DNA from: Leptidea sinapis
Lineage: Eukaryota > Arthropoda > Insecta > Lepidoptera > Pieridae
Length of the DNA stretch: 64,000 nt
NCBI RefSeq assembly: GCF_905404315.1
Contig: NC_066283.1
Location: forward strand, 2,232,001 to 2,296,000
Reading direction: 5' to 3'
The position numbers were made by a program, and so were the translations under genes. The notes beneath the pieces were generated by a model. The model was given only the letters and a program-made list of their open reading frames with translations. It had not been told where the DNA came from and made no database searches. Below, piece by piece: positions 32,911-43,210 of this stretch (position 1 is its first letter; each line of letters opens with the position of its first letter).

Positions 32911-33059
32911 TTACACATTGTTAATTGTAAGGGGTAACGCTGCCCAATTTATAATAATTATTAAATATAATAGTTATAAAGTGGAAAGTGTAAAATACAG
33001 ATATTTCAATTTCAAGTGCGTTTAAATTACCAACCCCTTCTACATTTACTACACATTAG

Positions 33060-33310
33060 ATATTTTTATTTGAAACTTTATGGGGCGATATCCTCTACGG
33101 ACGCAGTTCTTTCACAGTGTGCTATCTCATATACTGTTTCTTCTGCATATCAATGATATGTTGGAGATGATGTTTTCCTCTACTTTCACTAGATGGCGCT
33201 CTTTCGATGTCTTACAAATCGTAGTTTACTTTTACGTGATCGAATAGGTTAAGAATCTCACACTTGGCACTCAGGTCTGTCGCAGAAAATCGTCAACCAG
33301 TGCCGGAAGA
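33060..33310 (+). mobile_element. BMC1-like LINE, decayed RT fragment
   Basis: Plus strand reads a phrase like SHILFLLHINDMLE at about 33125-33165 (RT palm region), then CGCAGAAAATCGTCAACCAG matching 51000-51020 of the large copy. The catalytic YADD is not recognisable. It preserves the FLLHINDML segment deleted from the large copy. Confidence 0.65.
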
Positions 33311-33321
33311 AACAGGAGTTC

Positions 33322-33640
33322 ATAAATAATAATAATAATGATGCCTTTATTGCAGTTAACAAAACATAATATTTACTTATTAACTAATACACAGAATATA
33401 ATACATTTTAATTAATAAACTTAACTTGCATAAGTATATTATTAACTTAATTATAAACTATATGCAGTAACTTTTAAACCTGTTTGTCCTTCGACAAAGC
33501 CCTTCTCCAAGGTCTTCCATTCTTTCCGGTTTCTTGTTATTCTAGTCCATAGTGGTCCTTCTATTTGTTTCAGATCATTCTCCCATCGTATGAACTGTCT
33601 TCCTCTATTCCTCTTATCTCCTCTGGGGTAGTAATAACTG
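33322..33640 (-). mobile_element. RTE-like LINE, 3' end
   Basis: Minus strand reads GDKRNRGRQFIRWENDLK and TRITRNRKEWKTLEKGFVEG, the usual RTE-type C-terminal pattern (RWxDDI..W.R.A.DR..W), then a 3' UTR and an ATT tail at 33340-33326. It appears to separate two BMC1-like fragments (33060-33310 and 33650-33730), so it likely inserted into an older BMC1-like copy. Confidence 0.6.
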
Positions 33641-33649
33641 AAAGTTCAT

Positions 33650-33730
33650 TCAAAATTCATAAATAGAGCACGGCAATACTTTAAGCCAGGTGGTGTGCCA
33701 CACACCAGAGAGATCACAGGAGCATTGACA
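33650..33730 (+). mobile_element. BMC1-like LINE, short rearranged fragment
   Basis: ATAGAGCACGGCAATACTTTAA matches 51293-51313 of the large copy. It then jumps to CACACCAGAGAGATCACAGG, a diverged piece of the 3' end. Confidence 0.55.
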
Positions 33731-34124
33731 TCGACTTTAATTTAATAAATTTGCAGCAAATTTGAAGTTCAAATAGAATTACTACCAAGTAGGATGTTCG
33801 TCGGGTTTTATGTCCTCACGCCACCCGCCTCGCGTCTATCACAAATAAACGACATACGGTATCTCAGCTCGGCTACGTAGTTATATGAATGGACTTTCAG
33901 AGGAAAGTCTATTTACTCGTATATTTACCATATAAAGTGTAACTTATCTCTTACTTTTACCATTGGATGTTTTAATAGCTATGAAAACTGGTAACACTTT
34001 AATTGAATAATGTTAGAACATAGATACATATTTTTTAACTAAATAATTACTCAGCACATACACCGACTTAATAATATGTGAGTTAACCAGCTTTAATTAT
34101 TTAGTAAAGAAAGTTTTTATCTTT

Positions 34125-34502
34125 ATGATAGTAAAGAAAGCCATTGGTGTGGGATGCGACTTGTATGGACACGCTAGCCCCTTTCATATTGAACATTCAT
34201 CTAGGGCGGGAGGTGCAGCGGCGGAAACTGCCGAAAACCTAAAGCTGAGGAAATATGCATCACTCGGTGATGGATACATATTTGTTCCCTTTGGGGTGGA
34301 GACGATGGGTCCTTGGGGTTCATCGGCACAAAAACTCATAAAAGAGTTATCCAGGCGTCTAACCGATCTAACAGGTGATCCAAGATCTGGTACGTACCTC
34401 TGTCAAAGGATAAGTTTGGCTATACAAAGAGGTAACGTTGCCAGCTTCATGGGCACCTTACCTGCCGATAGGGATTTAATGATATTTTCTATTTGTAATT
34501 AA
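34125..34502 (+). pseudogene. Unidentified retroelement C-terminal domain, fragment 1
   Basis: 125 residues open from ATG to stop. Notable segments: SRAGGAAAETAENLKLRKY (residues ~26-44), YIFVPFGVETMGPWG, then SRRLTDLTGDPRSGTYL and QRISLAIQRGNVASFMGTLP at the C-terminus. A homologous piece occurs at 35919-36119. I recall this pattern at the C-terminus of RT-bearing invertebrate elements, downstream of the RT, but cannot name the clade. The AE..K..KY arrangement resembles the E-x-K end of PD-(D/E)XK nucleases; that is inference. No RT lies upstream, so it is a truncated copy. Confidence 0.55.
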
Positions 34503-35594
34503 TTAATTTTATTAGATTATTTAAGTTTTATTTTATTATTTTTTATATAAATAGCGTTATCAAATATTAAGTCATATTATGATAGTTAATATTTTTATAA
34601 TTATTATTATAATCCTAATATTTTTATTCAAAATGGGATATGAAATCACTTACTCAACTACGAAAAGAAGAACGATGGCAAGAAACTAGCAAGCTTCTTT
34701 TTTTTTAATAAAACTTCGATACAATCAAATTTATAATTAAAATAACCTGACGGTGGTGGCTCCAATCCCAACCTGTGGTATAATTAAGAAAATCATTTAT
34801 GTTATAGTAAACTTTTACACATAAACTCCCAGGCAATTGAAATTATTTGTAATATTTCTAAAATATGAGCTATAATAACAAATTCATGTCTGGAAGCAAG
34901 TAATTATTAAATCCCTCATCTACAGACCTTGCTTATGTCAATTTAATAGTTGTAAGTCTCAGTAATCCCGGACATCTAATCCTTTAAGATGTCGTTAAGG
35001 TTCTTCAAGATCAGAGATGTTCTTATAAATATTACCTTATTATTATTATACTTTATTTAGTCATTGTGTGGTTATAGAGGGGGTGATCTCTAACGGCTTA
35101 CTCTCTTAGTAATACACGAAATGCTCGATTTTCATACAATTATAGAAGCATATGCCTCAAAAATAAATTCTTACCTAATACGATGTACATTTTTTTAGGT
35201 GTACCAACATTTAGTCAACTAAATATTAACAATTGATTTGCACTTACATACTAATTCTAATTTGGTACATTCAACATTTTAAATAAGAAAAAATTAAGTA
35301 ATTTTAATCTTAATTGTAGAAACTATACAATGTAAATAATTATAATGTGATAAGTGTGAAATTACAAAAATAGAAGTAAGAATTTATTGGTGGTTAATAA
35401 TCTAATACAAATATTATCTACCGTGGTCGTAATTTTTTCTAAAACTTTTTTTTATTATATTTGTTTATAAGACCAGCCTTAGGCCTAAATAATTTTATTA
35501 TTTGTATCACTTATTTACATCTAATAGATATATTTAATAGGACTTATAGGCATACAATGTATTATTAAAATTTATGTAAGTGTAAACAATATGT
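34503..35594. other. No gene recognised
   Basis: Very AT-rich, about 1.1 kb, no coding or repeat features identified. Confidence 0.45.
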
Positions 35595-35740
35595 TATGCT
35601 TTAGTGATAACCCTCACTTCTAGGATAAATATACAAATAAAATTTGAAAAACAAAATTTTATGAACGATGCGGGATTCAAAGCCACGACCTCCGGCGTTC
35701 CGTGCTGGTGCTCTAACCAACTGAGTACTTTCTTATGTAA
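35595..35740 (-). repeat. tRNA-like repeat (family 2), fragment
   Basis: CTCACTTCTAGGATAAATAT, AATTTTATGAACGATGCGGG, CACGACCTCCGGCGTTCCGT and GCTCTAACCAACTGAG are the complement of the tRNA-like block and its downstream module. Confidence 0.65.
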
Positions 35741-35918
35741 GTGTGTTAAAACATGCTTATGTATTATTTGTATATGTACGTGTTAGAGGCTGCGCCCCTC
35801 GATAAACTAACCCATTTCTGTTAACACATATTTTATTTATTTCAACAAATAATATCCCTCTAATTAAACATATCATCATTGGGGTAGAGAAACAGTTTAT
35901 AACAATAATTTATTTAAT

Positions 35919-36119
35919 GCGACTTGCGTCACCACTCTGGCTCCTTCTCATGTCCAAGTTACGTCAGTTGGTGCTGGGGCTGCTGCTTCGACTGCCGATG
36001 ACAGCAAACGTCACAGGTATCTCCGTCTCAGTGAATCTTACATTTTTATGCCGTTTGGCGTCGAAACACTTCGCCTGTGGATCCCACAGGCGCGGACACT
36101 GTATAAAGGCTTAATACAA
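35919..36119 (+). pseudogene. Unidentified retroelement C-terminal domain, fragment 2
   Basis: In frame from 35919 the sequence reads CVTTLAPSHVQVTSVGAG, AAASTADDSKRHRYLRL and YIFMPFGVETLRLWIPQAR, aligned with fragment 1 (AAETAENLKLRKYASL; YIFVPFGVETMGPWG) and extending it on the N-terminal side. It stops near the point where fragment 1 continues to the QRISLAIQRGN motif. A frame-shifted ATG reading of the same bases is spurious. Confidence 0.55.
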
Positions 36120-36261
36120 TATAATACTAAATACTTATTGAGGCGGAACTAGTGACTGGACTACTGGAAACCCAAGCGCTGCTAGCTGTTTCAATCAACG
36201 GATCAGCCCAGCTATCCAAAGCAATAATGCTGCCAGTATTCTTAGTATGCTTCTACTGTAT

Positions 36262-36484
36262 TTAGGCACTTGATAAGAGCTAAATAAATATAAATTTTTC
36301 TAGCAATTTTAAAATTTAGACCTGGGGACGAAAAAGGGGGATGAAAGTTCTATAGATGGAAGCTTATAAAAATGTATTAGCCACAGCAGTTTGTTGTGTA
36401 TTATATGCAAAGTGAATATATTTAAAATTAAAAATACTGCCCAAAGTAACATGCACGCGCACGAATTCGCGGGTAAAAGCTAGT
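36262..36484 (+). mobile_element. Helitron-like element (family 3), 3' part
   Basis: Shares TAGGCACTTGATAAGA- and ATACTGCCCAAAGTAAC-type segments with 18600-18853 and ends GAATTCGCGGGTAAAAGCTAGTA, a CTAGT-type terminus. Confidence 0.55.
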
Positions 36485-36899
36485 ATATAATAATATTTTG
36501 TTCATCATCACCGGTAGGTATTACCTACATAAATTGAATAACATGAGATATTTGATCAAACTTGCGAATATTACGTTTTCACATACCGCAAGTGTAGTGG
36601 ACTGATGAAGGTGTGCGGTAAGTTTCAGTTCAATTTAAGTTAGTTGTTTGTTTAGGTTACGAGTATATCTCGATATGTCACCTGCTTGTACAGTTCGATG
36701 ATAGTTTTATAAACTTACTTCAAATGTAAGTTAAGATTAATACTTAGATAAATCGTATCAGAATAACATGGTTATGAATGATTTGTTTGAGTTTCATTAA
36801 ATGATCGATACTGAATAAAAGTTTTCGCATTATACTTGATGATTGAAATTAAATAAATGGATGTTCTATAGTTACAGATTTTGTAATAAGATTTGTTTA
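36485..36899. other. No gene recognised
   Basis: AT-rich spacer without recognisable features. Confidence 0.4.
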
Positions 36900-36992
36900 T
36901 AGAAACGGATTACAAACGAGCGGGTCACGGTTAAGTGATCATCGCCGCTCTCATTCTCTTGCAACACCAGAGGAATCACAGAAGCGTTGGTT
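36900..36992 (-). mobile_element. BMC1-like LINE, short decayed 3' end
   Basis: ACAAACGAGCGGGTCACGGTT, AAGTGATCATCGCCGCTC and AACACCAGAGGAATCACA match the complement of the BMC1-like 3' end with deletions. Confidence 0.7.
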
Positions 36993-37044
36993 TTTTTCAC
37001 AGTGGGGCTTTCATGGAACTTTCTTCCACATACAATCAAGCTAT

Positions 37045-37165
37045 GTAATCAAATCAAATCAAAATCAATTAATTATGTAGGTCACGGAAATGACACTTAT
37101 GACATTAAAAAAAATTTTCTTATTGAACCTACCGCTAGTTCGTAAAGGCGAAGAAGTAGCAAGTG
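37045..37165. repeat. Interspersed repeat shared with 44217-44375
   Basis: Shares AATCAAAATCA, ATGTAGGTCA and AATGACACTTA blocks and then GAAGAAGTAGCAAG (here) or GAAGAAGTGGCAAG (there). Probably a LINE 3' end or SINE; class not resolved. Confidence 0.55.
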
Positions 37166-37167
37166 AC

Positions 37168-37352
37168 ATAATGAGCTTCCTTGTGGGGTATTTTCAGGAC
37201 GATATGACATGGATTCCTTCAAAATAAGTGCACCCGTACACCTTTCTAAGCAGGCTACGCTCCTGTTATTCCTCTGGTGTTGTAAGAGAATCTGAGCGGC
37301 GGTGATTATTTAACATGACAACTACGCTCGTTTTTCCCTCTCTTCCATAATA
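37168..37352 (+). mobile_element. BMC1-like LINE, decayed 3' end
   Basis: GAGCTTCCTTGTGGGGTATT, CTACGCTCCTGTTATTCCTC and CTCTTCCATAATAAAG follow the BMC1-like 3' end order on the plus strand, with many substitutions. Confidence 0.75.
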
Positions 37353-37661
37353 AAGTTAGTTTTTGTTAATTATTATTCGTAAATAAATAGATATTATATT
37401 GCTATAATATAGATTATGATTCAGATAATGTATGTTATATATATTATAATAATACAGAGGCGTTCGTTCCCTCAAGGATCATTTAATCCAGCTTACGTCT
37501 CCACGGACTTAAAATGAATCTACTTATCAAGCCACCCACCTGAATTATTAAAGGGCGATAGAAGTTACTTATTTCCTTAACCTTCTTTGTTATTTACATT
37601 ACACATTATTTCTCTAACTTGCATTCAAATAAATAAATTTTTAGCTTTTTATATTTTTCAG

Positions 37662-37763
37662 GCTTAATATCTGTTATGGATATTGTAAATGCAAGAGAGA
37701 TGTTTACATATAATTTAGATGTCCTACGACTAAAGTATACGAAGAGGACACACTATATAGAAG
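37662..37763 (+). CDS. Candidate internal coding exon of a host gene
   Basis: 102 nt bounded by a pyrimidine-rich tract and CAG (TTTTTATATTTTTCAG, ending 37661) and a consensus donor (GAAG then GTAAGAG, starting 37764). One phase is open throughout (2 nt, 33 codons, 1 nt), reading LISVMDIVNAREMFTYNLDV and then LRLKYTKRTHYIE; the other two phases contain stops. The exon length is a multiple of three. I do not recognise the protein. It has no partner among the repeats in the window. A LINE fragment lies just downstream in what would be the intron. A chance match cannot be excluded from 33 codons. Confidence 0.45.
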
Positions 37764-37784
37764 GTAAGAGCCATGTTTAATTTA

Positions 37785-38330
37785 AAAATGACAGATTTAT
37801 TTTAAAGAATATAAAATTCTTACAATGCCATGTCTGTATATTTATGAAACTATTATATTTGTTAAGAGTTATTTAAATGTATTTCAAAATTGGAACAGCA
37901 AAAGACATGTCATTCAGCTGCGAAAGCCACCCAGTAGTTGTGGCCATTTTATAAATAGCTGCAGAGCCTCGTTTGTAGAATCACTTACCAAAGATATTAA
38001 TATAGAAACTTATATAACTAATGTAGTTTAAGAAAAATTTAAAAATGTTTTTGATAGATAAGACATTATACAACCTGTCATTACCTTATGGAAAATTTTT
38101 AACTGTTGTGTATTGTGTTTTGACATTTATTTAGCTTTTAACAAATAATTATAATAATAATAAGAATATAATGACATTAGACATTTTAGCTTATAGGATT
38201 ATGAATATTTTGTAATAGCTTAATATGCTTTTAATGAAGCAGAGTTTGACTGTTCATGTATTTTTGTATATGTTCAATACCTGTACATTCCCCAAACTCG
38301 CAATAAAGAGAATTGAATTGATAGAATGTA
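37785..38330 (+). mobile_element. Jockey/CR1-like LINE, C-terminal codons and 3' UTR
   Basis: Reads EYKILTMPCLYIYETIIFVK then NSKRHVIQLRKPPSS, the conserved end of Jockey/CR1-like ORF2 (ILTLPSLYIYE..F). The coding part stops at 38031. The 3' UTR ends near CGCAATAAAGAGAATTGAATTG (38300-38330). 5'-truncated just upstream of the first motif. Confidence 0.65.
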
Positions 38331-38904
38331 AAATGTTTAAAATTCTTGGTCATATTTTTATGTTAGTAAAGCAAAACATATCCATTAGATATTAAGTCGA
38401 TTTTTGTTTTAAAGATTTTAGCTTAGAGCTAACCATATCTCCTAGAACTGACCATAATTTATTTATATTATTATTTATTTATTTATAGTTCAAGGTGTTC
38501 CATTTTTGATTGTGTCGCATGTTTCATAAAAATAATTGAACATAAGCAAAGAGTAAAAGTATCAACATATTATATTTGAAGTTTCAATTGTTCCTTGTTG
38601 TACAAAAACTCAATAAGAAAATATTTCTATTGTCACAAACAAATAATGAAGTAATGTTTTACGTACCTACGTAATTATTGAGACAATGGACATCGAAGAA
38701 CCAGGGTCATATAGTTATCGTAAGATTAGTATAGAAATATAAATCTTAATTATTTTGGGATTGTAGGTTCAGTTATCATACATTTGGGAATTATTTATGA
38801 ATTATGGCCGACATATTATCTTCTATACCATCCTATTAGAGATTACATACGAATTTTGCAAGCGTATTTTATGAGCTTTAGGCAATTAACATAATAATGA
38901 TACG
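38331..38904. other. No gene recognised
   Basis: AT-rich sequence, no coding or repeat features identified. Confidence 0.4.
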
Positions 38905-39028
38905 TCACTCGAACGGTTGGCGCAGTGGAAGAGAGTTTTGACGGAACCCGATAGGTCGAGAATTTGAGACCCGCATCGTTCAAATATTGGTTATAAATTT
39001 AATTTTATTAATCCCAGAAGTGAGTTAC
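38905..39028 (+). repeat. tRNA-like repeat (family 2), decayed copy
   Basis: GTCACTCGAACGGTTGGCGCAG, then GACCCGCATCGTTCAA and ATCCCAGAAGTGAG. The anticodon-arm equivalent is scrambled. Confidence 0.6.
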
Positions 39029-39164
39029 TTTGTAAATCTGAAATATTAATGTGCGCGAGGCTAATTACTCGGATATAATGAAATAAACCTAATGAAGAAG
39101 AGTTCCTCACGACACGACCACGAGAATCTCTTATAAATATTGGTGGCTCCTTTTAACCATCCGA

Positions 39165-39460
39165 ATTCATCAGTATTGGGCACTAGATTTTTCAGATACA
39201 CCAAAACCGAGAGTGCCGTACGGCACACTATTTCCTCGCCAAGTTCTGAACCTTATTTTGTTTATAAGATGGTTTATTTTGCATGGTCTTATAGCTTATT
39301 TCAATAGTTTTCTGATACATTCACTCAAATAATCCTAATTAGTAATGTAAGCAATCTATTAATACACGTAAAATAATGGGGACATAACGCTGTGCGAGCG
39401 CCAAAATCACGCCGATCTGAGGCATACCGCGCGATCAATGTTTCCCGGAACGGAAAGATG
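39165..39460. mobile_element. Shorter relative of the 29681-30350 DNA element
   Basis: AAGATGGTTTATTTTGCATG joins the two parts separated in the longer copy; CATGGTCTTATAGCTTATTTC and TACACGTAAAATAAT are shared. The right end (GGAACGGAAAGATGTAACC) is a diverged form of the terminus; the left terminus is not recognisable. Confidence 0.55.
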
Positions 39461-39811
39461 TAACCTAATTTATAAATGAAAGTTAAAGGAATATAGAAGA
39501 GATATTACCAAGAAATAGAACATTTAATTGAACAATAGCCCCGATAAGGAATTCCTCGTACCTCAGGGACGAACAATATGAAAATGCCTGCACACCTACA
39601 TTCCAGCACACATTATATTTAATATTTTCAACCGAGCAACTAAGCGTGATGGTATTACAATTCACATTTAAAGAAGATTATTAAGATAAACATGTACTTC
39701 ATACTTCAATTACTGTATTTGTAAATATTTTAAAGTTTTAAATCTTACTAGCCAAAACTTCCAGTATTAGATCGAACCTTAGAGTATAATTGTACAAAAT
39801 ATCAGTCATAG
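39461..39811. other. No gene recognised
   Basis: AT-rich spacer. Confidence 0.4.
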
Positions 39812-39975
39812 CAATTTTTTTTAATGAAAATAAGGTACGAGATTGAGAATTGATACGCCCTACCCATTACAATGCAGTGCCACTCAGGATTCTTGAAAAA
39901 CCCAAAAATTCTGAGCGGCACTACAATTGTGCTCGTCAACTTGAGACGTAAGATGTTAAGTCTTATTTGCCTTGT
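39812..39975 (+). repeat. 'GAGCGGCAC' repeat family, 5' half
   Basis: AATGAAAATAAGGTACGAGA, CATTACAATGCAGTGCCACT, CCAAAAATTCTGAGCGGCAC, GATGTTAAGTCTTATTTGCC. The 3' half is absent. Confidence 0.7.
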
Positions 39976-40097
39976 AATTCCCAGCTAAAAAAGTAAGTAA
40001 AACAAACACCTTTATAAAATAAAATGTATGATAATATATAAACTAAAAAGTACATCGAAGCTTTAAGGACAACCCTTCATGTGCCTTAATCATTATA

Positions 40098-41325
40098 ATG
40101 AAATGAAATGAAAATGAAATGAAAACGAAATGAAAACGAAATGAAAACGAAATGAAAACGAAATGAAAACGAAATGAAAACGAAATGAAAACGAAATGAA
40201 AACGAAATGAAAACGAAATGAAAACGAAATGAAAACGAAATGAAAACGAAATGAAAACGAAATGAAAACGAAATGAAAACGAAATGAAAACGAAATGAAA
40301 ACGAAATGAAAACGAAATGAAAACGAAATGAAAACGAAATGAAAACGAAATGAAAACGAAATGAAAACGAAATGAAAACGAAATGAAAACGAAATGAAAA
40401 CGAAATGAAAACGAAATGAAAACGAAATGAAAACGAAATGAAAACGAAATGAAAACGAAATGAAAACGAAATGAAAACGAAATGAAAACGAAATGAAAAC
40501 GAAATGAAAACGAAATGAAAACGAAATGAAAACGAAATGAAAACGAAATGAAAACGAAATGAAAACGAAATGAAAACGAAATGAAAACGAAATGAAAACG
40601 AAATGAAAACGAAATGAAAACGAAATGAAAACGAAATGAAAACGAAATGAAAACGAAATGAAAACGAAATGAAAACGAAATGAAAACGAAATGAAAACGA
40701 AATGAAAACGAAATGAAAACGAAATGAAAACGAAATGAAAACGAAATGAAAACGAAATGAAAACGAAATGAAAACGAAATGAAAATGAAATGAAAATGAA
40801 ATGAAAATGAAATGAAAATGAAATGAAAATGAAATGAAAATGAAATGAAAATGAAATGAAAATGAAATGAAAATGAAATGAAAATGAAATGAAAATGAAA
40901 TGAAAATGAAATGAAAATGAAATGAAAATGAAATGAAAATGAAATGAAAATGAAATGAAAATGAAATGAAAATGAAATGAAAATGAAATGAAAATGAAAT
41001 GAAAATGAAATGAAAATGAAATGAAAATGAAATGAAAATGAAATGAAAATGAAATGAAAATGAAATGAAAATGAAATGAAAATGAAATGAAAATGAAATG
41101 AAAATGAAATGAAAATGAAATGAAAATGAAATGAAAATGAAATGAAAATGAAATGAAAATGAAATGAAAATGAAATGAAAATGAAATGAAAATGAAATGA
41201 AATGAAAATGAAATGAAAATGAAAATGAAAATGAAAATGAAAATGAAAATGAAATGAAAATGAAATGAAAATGAAATGAAAATGAAATGAAAATGAAATG
41301 AAAATGAAATGAAAATGAAATGAAA
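40098..41325. repeat. 11-bp minisatellite in two homogeneous blocks
   Basis: About 60 near-identical copies of GAAATGAAAAC (to about 40785), then about 38 copies of GAAATGAAAAT (to about 41199), then an irregular section with 5- and 6-bp units (GAAAT, GAAAAT) to 41325. A few T-type units also precede the C block. The 464-residue minus-strand reading (FHFHFIFISFS) is a by-product: 11 bp is not a multiple of 3 and the repeat simply contains no stop. No coding meaning. Confidence 0.97.
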
Positions 41326-41490
41326 TTATAATTACATTAAGAAAATTTATTGAATTAGGCGATAGTTGCGGAAATCCATAATCATACAAATGAGTTAAGT
41401 TTTCTTTAGTGTAAAAGAGTCCATTAAAAATTAACAAGTAAATTATAATACGTAGTTCCCATGAACCCGCGACCTTATCTTATACTTATC

Positions 41491-42907
41491 TTATACGGTT
41501 TACCTAAAATTCACAAAGAAAATAATCCTGTCCGTCCAGTAGTTTCTTATATCGGTGCCCCGACGTACGACCTTACCAAAAACTTAACGTAATAATAAAA
41601 AACAAATCATTATTCAATCCTCAGTATAGTATTGTCTAGATTTGATAAATAAAGTAAAAAATACCAACCTTCCTCCAAATGCCAAATTATTGTCTCTCGA
41701 TGTAGATACATAGTTTATTTACCAATGTTCCATATGAACAAAGTTTAAGTATCCTTGACGACCTCTTTGAAAAACAGAGGATACATCCCGGTGAAAAGGA
41801 TGACATCATCAATCTTACTAGGTTATGTATGAAACAAAATTATTTTAAATTCAAAAATCAATTCTATCGCCAAAAGGAAGGATTAGCAATGGGATCACCA
41901 TTAAGTCCAATTATGGCTGAAATATTTATGGATAATTGTGAGTGTAATTACGTGGTGAGAGACCCACATATCCTGTTTTATTACCGATACGTTGACGACA
42001 TAATAATTTTCTAGACAGGCACCGAACGTCAAATCGATCTATTCATTCATAAAATTAATAAGATCCACCCAAAAATAAAGTTTAAATTATGGATTTAACA
42101 TTAACAAGAGTAAATAATAAATTAGAATTCCAAATCTATAGAACCCCGTACAACCCCGTACAACATAAACTAGCGGCCTTCCGCTGCTATGTTCACAGAT
42201 TAATGTCAGTCCCACTGTCCCGTGACAGCTTCGCGAAAGAACTTAATATAATATACCAAATCGCGGTTTCCAACGGCTATACAAAACAGTTAGTGAGCAA
42301 ATTAATTAAAAATAAACAAAAACATTTAATTAATTCAGAACTCTATCCCGTCCCACCACAATCAAATACCAAATATGTGGGTAGTTTGACATATATTGGT
42401 CCAATATCAGATAAAATAGCTAAAATATTTAGGAAAAACAATATTAATGTGTCCTTCCGAACGAATCACAATGTCAGTCGAATATGTAATGGCAAAGATC
42501 GATTAAATAATTCCGAAAAATCCGGCGTTTATAAACTAAGTTGTGACACTTGTAACGGGGTATATATAGGTCAAACAGGTCGAAATTTCGAAATTAGATT
42601 AAAGGAACATATTGCCGCATTTAGGAATAATGACCCCGAAAAATCACATTTCGCAAAACATTTAATTGATACAGGTCACTCATTCGGAAACAATAATAAT
42701 TTTAATATTTTACATACATGTGAAAAAGGATTTCTCTTAAATGTGTTAGAGCAATTAGAAATAATAAAACACAAAAAGAACATGTTTACATTGTTGAATG
42801 AACAAACGAATTTAGTCCCATCACCTTTGTTACGTGTCTCTTCCGGGGGTAATACGTCACAACAGCCGACCAATCACAGCGCGTCATATAATGGGACGAG
42901 GGTATAA
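41491..42907 (+). pseudogene. Penelope-like RT and GIY-YIG endonuclease, broken
   Basis: RT pieces in order: YGLPKIHKENNPVRPVVSYI (41494 on), PPNAKLLSLDVD, then 41829-42014 with FYRQKEGLAMGSPLSPIMAE and YVDDIIIF (catalytic YVDD intact). A stop follows, then 42089-42907 is open: LDLTLTRVNNKLEFQIYRTP-type RT end, HRLMSVPLSR, and the nuclease with SGVYKLSC, GVYIGQTGRNFEIRLKEH and a downstream LEQLEI glutamate, matching the GVY...VYIG, Arg and Glu pattern. Stops and frameshifts (near 41589, 41700, 42014, 42088) plus a missing thumb segment before 42089 show it is dead, yet the nuclease half is well preserved. Confidence 0.85.
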
Positions 42908-42959
42908 AAAGAGCGGCTTCCGTCTCATTTGATTCAGTCTCGTGCCAGATTTTGGCGAG

Positions 42960-43018
42960 ACAACAGGTCCTGAGGATGCCTCGTGTAGAGGCGAAACACG
43001 TGTCGAATTGTTTTTAAA
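42960..43018 (+). ncRNA. Hammerhead-ribozyme-like motif in Penelope terminal region
   Basis: Core CTGAGGA (42970-42976, fitting CUGANGA), stem II GCCTC/GAGGC with loop GTGTA (42978-42992), then GAA-A (42993-42996), a very short stem III around the palindrome ACGT (ACACGTGT), and the cleavage triplet GTC ending at 43004. Stem I can form between ACAACAGGTC upstream and GAATTGTTTT downstream with two mismatches. One unpaired T between the core and stem II departs from the textbook motif. Hammerheads with short stem III are known in Penelope-like elements. Activity is untested. Confidence 0.65.
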
Positions 43019-43210
43019 AACAAATATTGGCGGAATTAACACTAAAGAAAACTGAAATCATTTGTATAATTACATTAAGGGCAAAAATTTTAAAAATACT
43101 TATTCTATATTTTTTTTAATAACTCCCGATTAGGAAAGTTTGTAAATATGGAAAAAGAAATGATTTTAGATTTTTGTTTAAAATTAACAGTAATGATATT
43201 CATGCTTTAA

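Larger units (their letters stand above)
41342..43064 (+). mobile_element. Penelope-like element with 15-bp target-site duplication
   Basis: TATAATTACATTAAG occurs at 41327-41341 and 43065-43079, flanking the element as a direct repeat. Inside: a short inverted copy of the terminal sequence at 41386-41415 (complement of ACACTAAAGAAAACTGAAAT), then RT, then GIY-YIG endonuclease, then a 3' terminal region (about 42908-43064) with a hammerhead-like motif. RT plus GIY-YIG and hammerhead motifs are hallmarks of Penelope-like elements. The coding region is broken. The element landed at the edge of the minisatellite. Confidence 0.85.

Noticed and set aside
32806..33050. Solo LTR (TGTA...TACA)
   Set aside because: The candidate ends are not flanked by a target duplication and no second LTR or primer-binding site was found; kept only as a palindrome plus promoter candidate.
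40098..41325. CRISPR-like array
   Set aside because: Contiguous 11-bp units with no spacers, in a eukaryotic sequence.
40043..41437. 464-residue minus-strand open frame (FHFHFIFISFS repeats)
   Set aside because: It is a by-product of a stop-free 11-bp minisatellite; unit length is not a multiple of three and there are no coding features.
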